A stretch of 64,000 nt of DNA, from positions 38,228,345-38,292,344 of the forward strand of contig LS997562.1 in NCBI GenBank assembly GCA_000469685.2. The letters are read 5' to 3'. Made by a program: the position numbers and the translations under genes. Below are positions 24,401 through 36,400 of this stretch, in pieces. The notes under the pieces were generated by a model. It was not told where the DNA came from, made no database searches, and saw only the letters and a program-made list of their open reading frames with translations. The stretch's first letter is position 1, and every line of letters starts with the position of its first letter. Origin of the DNA: Haemonchus contortus (lineage: Eukaryota; Nematoda; Chromadorea; Rhabditida; Trichostrongylidae).

Positions 24401-27400
24401 ATTAAACAAAACTGCTATGGAAAGGTAAATATAATAATATTAAGAGCAAAGAGTAGCTGTTATATTACAGTAAAATAGTTGTTGGTAATCATATCGTAAG
24501 CATGGCCACTAAAGGCTCTGGAGGGCAAGTATTTTCCCAGTATGATCCCATCACCCAACCTCCCCTCCCCCCACCTCGGTCCCCCGTTTTTCACTTTTCC
24601 CATGACTCGCTCAGAAATTAGGCACGTAACCGAGAACACTTGTTGGCCGCTTTATCTGGGCTGCCTATCAGACCGTGCGCTCTGGATGCCGATCATGTTT
24701 CAGTTGAGCATGGACCTGAACAGGGCCTAAACTAAGCTCATGCCTATTGTAGTCCAAAGTCCCCAACTGTGACCACTAAAAGGAAGAGAAGCAGAAATGT
24801 TCGAAGAACTTGACATTTCCCTGTGAATATCCCCATTTCAGGCCATAACCGGGAATCGGATTGACGACTGCGCGTCAATTTTGGCATGTATCGGTGACAC
24901 AAAAACGTCCCCGTCCGAATTGGCCGACAGCCAACAAAAAGCCGTACTGCAAACATGGTGGAATCTGGTACAAGCGTTTTGGAAAAAATACGGACCTGAT
25001 CCGATCAAGGACGACAAGGTTTGTTTGAGCTACCGTAATTACAAATCTGCTTACGTGTAATCGATAAATCGATCTTTGTAGCTGACAGAGGCAATGAAAC
25101 AATGGTGTACCGAAGTGACAAAAGACTACGATGAGGTGTCTGTATGTGATTTCACATCATCATGGCGTGATGGCTTTGCATTCAACATTCTTCTCCATAA
25201 CTTCGAGTTTGTTTCATTTTCATTTCACCAGGATTTCTTTTTTTTTTTCATTTTCTACCCTTTCTATTCTCATTTTGTTCCCATTAGGGACCTAGTATGG
25301 TGAGAGGCTGGAAGAGTAAAGGAAGGCTCGATCATGTAATGGCTCTCTCAAAGTTTGGTATAAAATTGAATTTTTTCGACTAGGGTAGAAAAAGTGGAAG
25401 GGGGAGGAGGATGTGAGAGAGGGGCAGGCATTTCAAAACGAGTAAGGAGGTAAAAACATAGTGTTAGACTTGGGTATTGAAGGGGTCGTAAAGTCAATAG
25501 GTAAGCAAAGTTAAAGGAAGCGTCCATGTAACGAGTAGTAGTCATAGTGTAACGACGAAGCATGATTTAAAGTCAATTATATCTTTCGCTTTCGCAGCGG
25601 TAACAACTAGTCACGGCTGCCTGTCAGCCCAAGATAGCTGTTCAGAGAGAAGGCAGGAAGTTGGATGGACACTATATCTCCACCAGAGCCTGAAAGGACG
25701 AAAAGAATAGTGTCCATCCAACTTCTTCACAGCCCTATAGAGGTCGAGTTTTTACATGACGTGCTCACAATCTGAAAAAGATCTCCGTAAATTAGAATTA
25801 TGCTCAAGATCTCTTAGCAGCTGCTACATGGATCATCATCGACCTATAATCACATATCTGTGAGGTGGTAACTAGCCAGTTTACCCTGGGCTCCATCAGA
25901 GCTCTATCCAAAAGTCGCCAAACATTCAAGTGGCTATATTAACAAGTTCATCGTGCACTTCATAGCAAGAAAAATATTCCTAAAAATTTTTTGAACGGAG
26001 CAATAAATCCATCTGTGCCATATGGGCACACCTCTCGACGATTTGAGAATCTTCTCAGTTGCTTTAGAAGAAGGGTGTTACCTGAGAGCGATGTCCTCTG
26101 TCCCTAACTCTCAATATTTCAATTTCTTCGGTTCATCTCCCACCTTATTTTCTGTTGAAGAGAGTCCTAACAAGCTATCCGAGCTTGAGCTGTTAGTATA
26201 GACCAATGACAGTGCAACCTCGAGTTTCTTTGTTGATTTCTCGTGACATATAGTATTCATAATATTTATCTTTCTGAAACAATATTAAATGTTATCTAGA
26301 GCAAAGGGTAGCTATTGAAACAGCTGTTGTTTAACTCATCACAAACATACTTTGCGGTCAACCTAATAGCAACGATACGAACGAATCTAAATTTAAAGTT
26401 TTGAAAAATAAAAGAATTAAAGACACTGGTCATTCTTGAATCGCGAAAACTTTGATTTTCAGCGATAAACTGGTGGATTTGGAGAAAATCTCTCAAAGTA
26501 CAGCTGGAGAACGTTTGGAAAATGCTTTCGCCACGGCTGAACAGAATTTTCATGTCGCTCGATTACTACAAGTTAAAGGTTAGTCCAAGCAGAATAATAG
26601 CAGGAACTTATTTTACCTAACCTAGTGTCCTTTCTGTTTCCAGTATCTTACTCTTTCTGATCATTCCTTTATTCCCTGTAATCCACCCTTTTCGAGTTTT
26701 GAAGGAAACGTCAAGTTCCTGCACTTTTCCGATACTTTTATCAAATTACCAGCGTAAATCCGCTTGGTAACGCACTGCATTCATAAGAGTTTTTCCATCC
26801 GAGTCTTCGTCGAACTGCATCAGACGAGAACTTTTAGCTCCTAGGCTCTTTTTTCTATGTATCGATGATTTGATGACTTTTTTGGGGCGAAGGTTAGGGC
26901 AATGTCACATGGCGCCCGATCACGTACTCAGCAGGGGATTCAATCCCGTATCCTTCTTTTGGGGTCTGTTGATTGGTACCTGAACCGTTTGGGAGGATAA
27001 AAGCACTGAATTCAACATTAGGTGGCCACCGTAAGTCATCGTACAGGTCACATACGCATTCAAACCCGCTGCAATCCTAAACGGAATTAGGATGCGGGGC
27101 GCATCCTTAATTCGAGCTTGCTTGACGCCAAAAAAAATTAGATTACCGCTGTTCGATATACCCTCAATAGTAACTTAACTAGCACAAAACTTCATAAGGA
27201 CCGTACCAGTGGCTTTCCTCCTCTTCCCGGCTTTTCTCTGTTTCTGCGTCATCTAATCCTCGATGGACTTTCGAAGCTCGGCTCCCTCCAAAGAATATTC
27301 CGATTTTCTTCATTCCTTATCGTCTAGCTCCTGTTCTCCATTGTTTGCTTTACCTCGACGATTGTTTATTTTATGTTTGAACGCAAATGTTCGACACCGA

Positions 27401-30400
27401 GATGTATGTATAGATGATTTCACGCCAAAAGCTTATAGTTACTCCCTTCGAAAAAGAATCCGAACAGTTTTCTTGGCTATTGCTACTTTTGAAACACTCC
27501 TTTAGCTTCCGAACATTTTTTCCCATCTATTTTTCCCTATTTTAATGTGCATTCTTAATTTCACTGACCAATAGGCAACGACTAACCGTAAACGTTAACC
27601 CGAATCAGGACGCGCCACGCATTCCACTCTTTTTTGGGTTTATAAAGGCATTCAAATAGATTTCTAGTTCAGACATAGTCTCTACTACCTGGTCTGTATT
27701 TGATACTCCCAACACACGCAAGCAATACTTTCTGGCGAACCCTGAGAGGAAGAAAATTTGTTTTTGGATTTTCACCAAAGACACTTCGAAACTCTTTTTT
27801 AACTAGTTGGTTTCAAAACACTCTCAGCTGAGCTCTTTTGAGAATTCTGTCCTTCCAAACTTTTTGATTACAACCTTTTTCTTTGTTTATTTTTTTTTTG
27901 AATGAAGGGTGAAAACCACAGATGAAGTCCAAAATGCAAAGTTACCACGCTTCAGCAAAGTACGCCAATTTCCTAACTTTAGGAGACTTGTTAGGAAAAA
28001 CTTGTTTGGGAGATGAACGTAGCAGACTTGCTCTGGATACCAGTAACCAAATCAGGTTCTACTGGTTCACCTGTATCCTCACTTGAAGCACCACAGAAGA
28101 GAACTTGTTTGAAAAATGCAGGTAGCCAGGTGCTCTCCATGCTGGTAGGGACACTCTGCTGAGTCATCCAAGTCCCTATTCGTAGTTCCAAGGGAGGCTG
28201 TAACCCATCGGGGCTTGGTCATGTCATGGGCCATGGGTGACGTTCTTCGAAAAGAAAGGGTGTCATAATAGATAGAAGGGAATCATGTGGAGAAAAACAA
28301 TCAGTCATTTTTCCTACCGTATAATTCATGGAAAGTAAGGGCATTGTTGTAAGAATGAAACCAGATGACTCAATAGTTGCCTACTTTCATGTCATTGCTG
28401 TTGTTTTTCGGAGCCCACTTACTTCTTACCCCTGGGAGTGAATGTGGTTTCGCTGGCTTGACAACAGAAGCCTGGTAAACTGCCCTCGTACCAGATCTAA
28501 TAGGCTCTAGAAGACTCGTTCCACATGTCCTCCTGGGACGGGAAGGAATCCGTCTACTTTGTTCCGTAGCTTCATCTTACAAGAAGTTTTCAACGTTTTC
28601 CAGCTGAACCCTTGAATACAGAGGTATCGTCATTCCTTTGAAGAGCCGGCGACGTCAATCCCAGATTTTCAAAGGTTTTCTCGCGTAATTCGACACTGTT
28701 GACTCTACTCTTATGCCTTTGTTACCTCATGTTTGACGGTGGTCGGAGTTGAGCTCGGGCTGGGTCCCCTTAAAGCGCCGAGTTGTGGTCTTCTCATTTG
28801 TCGGCTCGTTCGCTGTTTTCTCATGGTGTCACGGGCGGCCCTGTCGTCCTTCCTTCACTTCTCGACGATCTGTCAGTCGTCGTCGTCAGTCGCGCCCATC
28901 GCGCCACCTACCCACTGTGCGATAGTCCGCTTCGGTCTGGGAGAGTCTTACACGCTTTCCTTTCAATCGACCGCAATCAATTACTGGAACGACAGATACA
29001 TTCCATTTCATTTTCGTTCATTCGAATGATACTTGCGAAAAATTTCTATCATTGATGTTATCCCAAGTTTTCCTTTCCCAGCCTTCAGGCATAACTTGAG
29101 ACTTTACTTGACTACTGAACAGCTCCTTCCTTTCTTTTTATTTGTTCCTAGATTTTTTGTTTATTCAAAATTAAAATGGTGATATTTTTTAATTCAATCC
29201 GAAGTCTGCTCGTTGACTTGCATCGATATCGGTGGTACGACCGATCTACTGAACTTTCCAAAGTTTTTCCCCAACCGGAATTGATCTCACGGCAGTTCCT
29301 GCACAAATCAACTTTTCCTTCATTCTTCTGGTTTTGGCGGAACTGTTGAATGGGAAAATGTTGAAAAATGACTTCCGTTGAATCCCTTATGAATCTTAAT
29401 GTCGCATATTTATTTATATGAATTGTTGTTTATTGTAGATATAGTTATTCCATGGTATCAGTTGTTTTGCTCAGCCTTTCTCAGCTAAAAGGGTGAGTGG
29501 CTATAAAAAAGGTAGACAAAACAGTGGCTTCATGAAATCGTTTTCTCGATTTTTGGTTGCAACACGAGAATTTTGCTCGGAATTTTTCACGAATATTTTC
29601 AAAAACCTCAAATTTTCACATTTTTTCACCATGAACCTATTCCCAGACATTAGCTTACCACAAGAGTGTAAGTGGCCTTCGGCAACTTTTTTTAAAAAGC
29701 TGTCTATATGGTCCAAGGAGAAGCGTTACAGTCGAATTGCTAAAAAAAATTCGTGTGGTACAGGAGGTTGCGAGGAAAACCCCCTCAAGAATTGCCATCG
29801 TAGCTTAAATTAGTCATGAAGCCCTTCTCAGGAGACGCGCATAGAAAGGGAGAACTTAACAATTCAGAACTACTCTTTAGGGAATGAGAATTGGGAGCAA
29901 GCGGGCCATGAGAGTTCTTGACACGGGGCTGGTATCTGAAGTTCTGAGTAGTTGTATGCAGTAAGTTAAGGATAACTAGTTGTGTCAGATGTTTGGAACT
30001 TCTCGCTCTGCTCATTGTAAGTACAAAGAAAGTGCAAAATGTTTTATATTATTTTGAAAATTGGCAAAGAAAATGGGAGGGGGAGGAGGTGGGCAAACGG
30101 GAGATCACTATTAGCCATTTTTCTCACGATTACAATTGAAGTCATTATATTTTGAAGCGATATTTGGGAACGTATGTGCGTGAGCAGGAGGCTGAAAGGG
30201 TGGAAATAAAATTACTTCATTCCACATCGATGCTCTCCCGAATTTTCAGGCAAGTTCGAGCAGAAGTGGTGGGCGAGAGGGTGAGGGGGGGGGGAGTGGG
30301 GAGGAAGGCGCATTCAGTTCTTGCTCACTACATTTCGAGCTAATTTTAGAAGGAATGCGGAAGTAATACTACTTTTTTTGAATCTATTTTATATTTATTT

Positions 30401-33400
30401 ACATTATTTATTGTGTGTTACAATATTGTACAATATTTTGTTCATATTTAATTATTTATTGTTCTAATTCGCTGTATTGATTCCTTGGAAAGGAGACTTT
30501 GATCATTTTATGTGATTGATATATCCGTTCTTCAAAGGATTGCAGTTACCCGAATGGGTCATGGCTTAGGGAATGATATCAGCTGGTTCCCGATCTCTCA
30601 TGTCGCGATCATGATGGTGACGTCTAATTAGGATCCGGTCCTTTTCCGATTGCCTATGAAGGATGGAAATTCCGGGACGTAGCTAGATCACGGTGGAATC
30701 CGTATGGTAAGGACGCTTCATGCTAGCAAAGAGCTTGTTAATGGGAACAGCCATTCTTGTTGGTCCAGTTGAGGACTGGAAAATTTAATCTGGCTTCGCA
30801 GGTCTCTTATAAGCTTTTGGCTGAAAATCATAGACCACTTTTTGAAAAATAAGCTCGATCTGAAGTTTCCGGATGTTTATTTTTATTGTGTTTATTTTAC
30901 TTATTTATTGTTATTGTTTATCGTTTATTTTTACTATTTTTAGTCATTTTTTATTTCTTCTAAAAATAGGACCACCGCCGTACTAATGCAACTTCCAAAT
31001 AGTATCGGCTGAACAAAAGGGAATGAGTCAGTGGGAGTGAAAAGAACCCAAACTCAACGGCAACCAAAAAACAACCTGAAATCAATCAGACCCTTTTTAC
31101 TCTTTACCCTCCATTGATTGAGTAGGATTTGGGATCAACAGCATTCTGAAAAAATTTCCTAAAATTCATCAAGACCCCAAATGTGGGAATTACGTTGAGA
31201 GCAGGTAAATTAGAGTTTCCATGCTGGATTTAGCGTATTTCTGACTATAATCCCATCCACCTAAGGTAGTCATGCTTAACACTGCCAAACATGGCCGTGG
31301 TGTAGCCCCCTACTTTCTTTGATGGCTTTGAACATCGATAGATGGCGACAATTTATGGTCCATACAATCACCTTGGAGGCCTTTTTAACTTCAAATGTAT
31401 GGTCCATGACTTACACTATGGTTTAAAAGAGTCGCAAATGACTGGTTAGCTTCTCTCCCTTGCTTCAAAGTGACTGTCATTTCGAGAGAAGTTCGACAGT
31501 AGGGCGTGAGCGCCGCGTATGAAGTAGGTGGTTTTCTCGAGTGGTGATCCTTCTCATCTTACTGGTAGAGCTGAGTGGTATTGACAAAAGACATCTCGTT
31601 CTGTTTGGGTGTCAGTATTCCTCTTAGTATTATTCGTGAACGCTCCTCCTTGGAGAACATCCATCATCTCCGATTAGTGTTGGGAACGACGTCCGTCATT
31701 AGCAATCTTACCGCTCCAATCGCTTGATTCCAGCTTTCCAGCGGAAGGTGTCTTATTCACCTGGCAATTCTGAGGGCGATGTGAACGGCATTCAACTGGT
31801 GGGGAGAATACAGTAAAGTTTCATAACAGAGGGTTCTGTTACGTATAAAAGTAAAACTGGAAGTACCAGCGCTATCCCAAGGGTAAGGAAGCCCAGACAA
31901 ACGTAAAAAAATCTACATGACCGGTTACTGCTTGTTCTACGACTTGACGGAACTCGGATTCATTGGTAAGTTGCGCACTATCATACGTATGATCATTAGT
32001 TCGAATTCCGGATCGATTCTCGCCAATGCCAACCAAAATTCCTCTTATCCATAGTCGACTTGTCGTTATCGGAATAGTCCGCGAGGATAAAAGCACCGGC
32101 CGTTGTATAGGTCACATACGCATACGTAACGTCCCTACAATTCTCGATGAAAGTCGAATGCGAGGCGCATCCATAGAGTAGGATTGATCAACGTCAAACA
32201 CTTTATTCGTGAAGGGTTATAATCACCAATCCTCTATATATATAAACCGCTAACTTTGTGTGTCCGTTTGTGTGTCCTCGCAAAAGTCACGTAGGCACGA
32301 TCAAGAGCGTGGAGATCAAATGAGCGCGGTGGGGAGGTAGATCGCATGCTAACCAGTTTTTAGAGAAGAGGGAATTCAGGGTGGGAAACGTTTTACATGG
32401 GCATCTATTGGTATCAGGCATCATCGAACACTCTGCTCTTTTCCATTACTTCTCTGGTGCGCAATCAAATAGTGCTTCGGGGCGTTAAGCAATCCCATCA
32501 GAAGGATCCCGCGCATTCGACTTCCATTGAGAATCGTAGTGGCGTATTGAATGCGTATGTGTCCTATGCAATGACTTGCGGTAGCCAGCCGATGTACAAG
32601 TCAGTGCTTTTCTGCATGTCCGTCCCGATCGCAATCTCCTACAATCAAACTGGAGCGACAATACCAGTATAAATGTAATGACAGCTACGCTCTTGAAAGG
32701 ATACTTTGCTCTTGAGTGCTTAACTCTGATGCGCGATCTCCAGAAATGAAACTTAAGGGGGATTTTGGGTGAAACAGTGTCGTTTATACGGAGCATGAAA
32801 ATGTTTTACTGCTCTTCTCGAGTAAAATCGTAGATGAGCGGTTGTGGACATGTGGTGCACGCATGAGCGTGCGTAGCTCACTGGTATAGTATATTTGCAT
32901 TGGTATTTTCTATTCGTACCTGTATGGAATGGTGGTCATCAGCACAGAGCATTTCTTTGCTAATTTAATAATTACTTATCTTTTTTAAATATCGCTTTGG
33001 AATCCCATGATTGCAAGTGTAGCAGTGACAAAATGTGTGGTAATTCTCAAAATTCTACCCCGTTTATAGGAATTTGTGATCATTCTTTTAACACCACCAG
33101 TTAAACCTGTGCAAGGTGTTGCTTGCGTCACTTGGAGATTGATATTTTGATTGATAGCCTGTCATTTACGACTGCATCCAACCAGTGCACCGATCCCTGA
33201 ACTGTCTGCAAAAACCTATAAATTCAATCGATATCGATCGGGTATGACAAGGGGAAGCTTCCACTCCAACATCTACATCTTAGATGGATTCGAAGATTCG
33301 GCACCCTAGATGGGAAATATTTTGCAATTCTAGACAAAAAAGGCAAGCGCTTTGAAATCAATCAATATCCATCGAAATCGCTAATTAACATGCATGGTAT

Positions 33401-36400
33401 ATCTGTATTCATCGTTTCCTTATACAGTAGATGTCACAAATCATATTCCTATTTATTTCTTATATTTGTTAGTAAATATAATGATTGTGGGTGGTAGGCA
33501 CGAGTGGTAGGCATAAAATTAAAAATGAATTTAAATCGGCCGTTGTATAAACAACGCGTGGATTCCATTGGCTTTCGAAAAACTTTCGAATGAGATGAAT
33601 GTGTGGCGTATCCCGAAAAAAATCGTACGATCCTCATACTTTAACGTCTCTTCATTGGTGCGGGTTTTAAAATAAAGTGAATTAAAATGGGCCATTGTAA
33701 ACGGAACACAAGGAATTCAATGCCAGAATAGTTTTCGAGAAAGGCGAATTCGTGTCGCATCCCCGAAAAATCGAACAAATCTCATACTTTGACGCCTTTC
33801 ACTGGTTCAGGTATTCCAGATAGAATCAGGACTTCATGCTGTAATTATAGGTGGTTATTGGGATTGCGGTTGAATAGTAATGACCTGTTCCGCTTCTCGC
33901 CTTCACGTAACCCCCTAGCACCTGGTCTCTCACATTCCTCGCCCTCTCCACCTTTCCTTCCTTCTCCACTTATCCGTCACTCGGTATAACCTATTGATGA
34001 CCCTTACGCTGCTATTATGCAAACGGCATGAGACCGTTCTAATCGCAATTGTTTGACGTCCTAATACCCACTCTGTACCTTTCTTTCCCGTTTTGGCCCT
34101 CATTTTTTTACCTTTTTTCGAACATTCTCTTCATTTTTCTATAATTTGTCTTATTTTGGAGCTTGAAATTATTATTTTTGAGTAGTTCCCTTCTCTGGAT
34201 ATTGAAAACATTATAAATATGCATAAGAAATCAAATTCTCGATGATATCCATGTGGCTTGGGAAGGGCATCAGAAGCGTGAGTAATTGGTCAAGTAGCGC
34301 CATAGGAACTGGTTCGACCACCTTTCTTTATTACCCAGAAAAAATCATGCGATCGATAATTGTTTACTTACACCGTCCCAAGATCTAATTAGGTTTTTCA
34401 ACGACATTTTTTGTTTTCAGTAGCTCCTGCGTCCTTCACGGAACCCCAACCTCGATTGATTGGGCCTTTACTCCCTAATTTTTATTGGCTAAACCCATTG
34501 ACCTGAGCAGTAGCTTTTTAAAAGCTTCAATATCAAGTCACATTCAAAAAATCTATCGAATATCGATCGATAAGACGACGTGGGTGATTCTTCTGGTCTG
34601 GAAGGAGAAAACCAAATGTCGTGCTCTGGGTTGACCTTTTCAATGAGTCACTGTGAAAGCTGGCCCCTAAGTACAGATCGATATCGATCGAACACAACTT
34701 CTGCTCAATTCACCGATCAACTGGGGAAGGCAACTGCACTTTCAGAGGCTTTATGATAAATAAATGTGTATGGCTACTTAAGAGACCGTTACTGCTTAGA
34801 CTACTATCGATCGAACTTGAGAAGGTCTTCTGCCAACTGTAAGGCGATCGATCTATCCACTAATTAGGTGGCCTAGTTCATCGTATGCAAAATCGTTCCG
34901 CTTGATTACCTTTCGAAAAAGTTTTACAGTTTCGCTAACATCGGTTATAATCGATTGATTTATTTCCATATTGATCATGATTACCTAGGTTTTAATTACT
35001 GCCAATTGAATTTTGCTCGCTTTGCTTTTCCGGTTTTTTTTTCGACCCCTTCCAATTTTTTGTAGATTTTTGAGAGTTTTTTGGATATAGTATAATAATC
35101 TGTTAGCGACAGTTTCTGGCTCTTTTCCGGTTTTCCAATCGATCAAGCTTCTTCTTTACCTCCTTTTTTTAAATTTTATTGGTGACCTTCTTTTTCCTTG
35201 GTTTTTTTAAATTCACGGCGAATAGGATAGGATTTAAAAAATACTCAGGAATCTTTCGAACTATCAATATTGTCTGTAAATAGTACACTTTATCATACTG
35301 TAGTGTAGAGCTTGAAAACTTTTCGAGGCAGTTGAATGGGTGATATTGTTATTTTTTCTTTACTTATTCCCACATGAGAAATCTGGGAACCTTCGAGCGA
35401 CTCCACATTGGAGGGCATAATCGAATGAATTCCTGTCCAGATATTGATCATAGATTACCTATATTGACATTATTACCTATCCAATTTTGGCGAGTTACTT
35501 TAGTGGGTAAGGGTTGGTGGAACTACTGCCAGCACATTCATTTAACCTTTCTCCCTTGTTTGGAAGGCGTTATACGAGGTAGTTACTTTTGCACAATATT
35601 TTTGGAGTGATTCAAAGTTCAAGGCGAGTTTTACTGATATCAGTCCAAACATGGTGTTGAAGCTGCTTGGGGCTATACAACGGTTCTCCATCTATTGATT
35701 GTTTACTCAAACTATCGATTAATTTACCAATTCATTTAATGAAATTGATGACACTGCCTAACCTGCTCGTCTGCTTTGGAAGGAAAAAAAAAGTTTAATT
35801 CGACTGAATGTTAGTTTCTTTTAGAGCTTCAGAGTATTTTTTTTTTCTTCAAAAAAGTTCTGATCCTTCGAAATTCAAAGAATTGAATGATCCAATCCAT
35901 CATTTAGATAATCTTATAACTATTCGTCGGAAATTGCAATTTTTTCCCGATGACGATGATTCCTTTACGAATGGTTAGTCAACGAACCTTGGCCTACTTT
36001 TAGCCAAATTACTTGCAATCTAATCCGCTCGTCTTTCTTTCCATTCTTACGATTACTCTGATTCCCTGCTCTTATTATTTGCTATTACCTGTTATTATTT
36101 TTAATTAATTCTATTATCAGAGATTATCCTTATTACCGAAAATTTTGTTTAGTTGTCGGTATTTGTTTTTGTTTATGTTTACTATGGTGAAATGTAGTCC
36201 TTGCGGTTAAGTAAGTCTCAAAAAAGTGAATCGTTAGTAGAAGTAGAGTTCCGGAACTACTGAAGGAAAGGCGGCAGCTTATCAATGATCAATAGATTGG
36301 GTGCCGCTGAGGGGATTAACGTCAGGTCCCCCTCTGATCTTTCTGATACCGTGTTATCAGTAGTCTGTGATCTTTATTGGCCATCATGGTAATTACCTGA

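Larger units (their letters stand above)
20627..24841 (+). other. dys-1: dys-1 intron 2 (4.2 kb)
   Basis: Contains a minus-strand tRNA-like head (22765-22865) and a 16-nt G run (24284-24299). Open frames near 22892-23143 and 23146-23418 have no domain and no matching splice phase. A missed small CH1 exon cannot be ruled out, because flanking phases are both 0 and CH1 is somewhat short. Confidence 0.6.

Noticed and set aside
28733..29055. Two overlapping open frames in a relatively G+C-rich block of the giant intron
   Set aside because: No domain and no exon-like boundaries; the CH2 exons on either side join without needing sequence from here.
30422..30437. 16-bp perfect palindrome AATATTGTACAATATT
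   Set aside because: Lies in very AT-rich low-complexity DNA where such palindromes arise easily.
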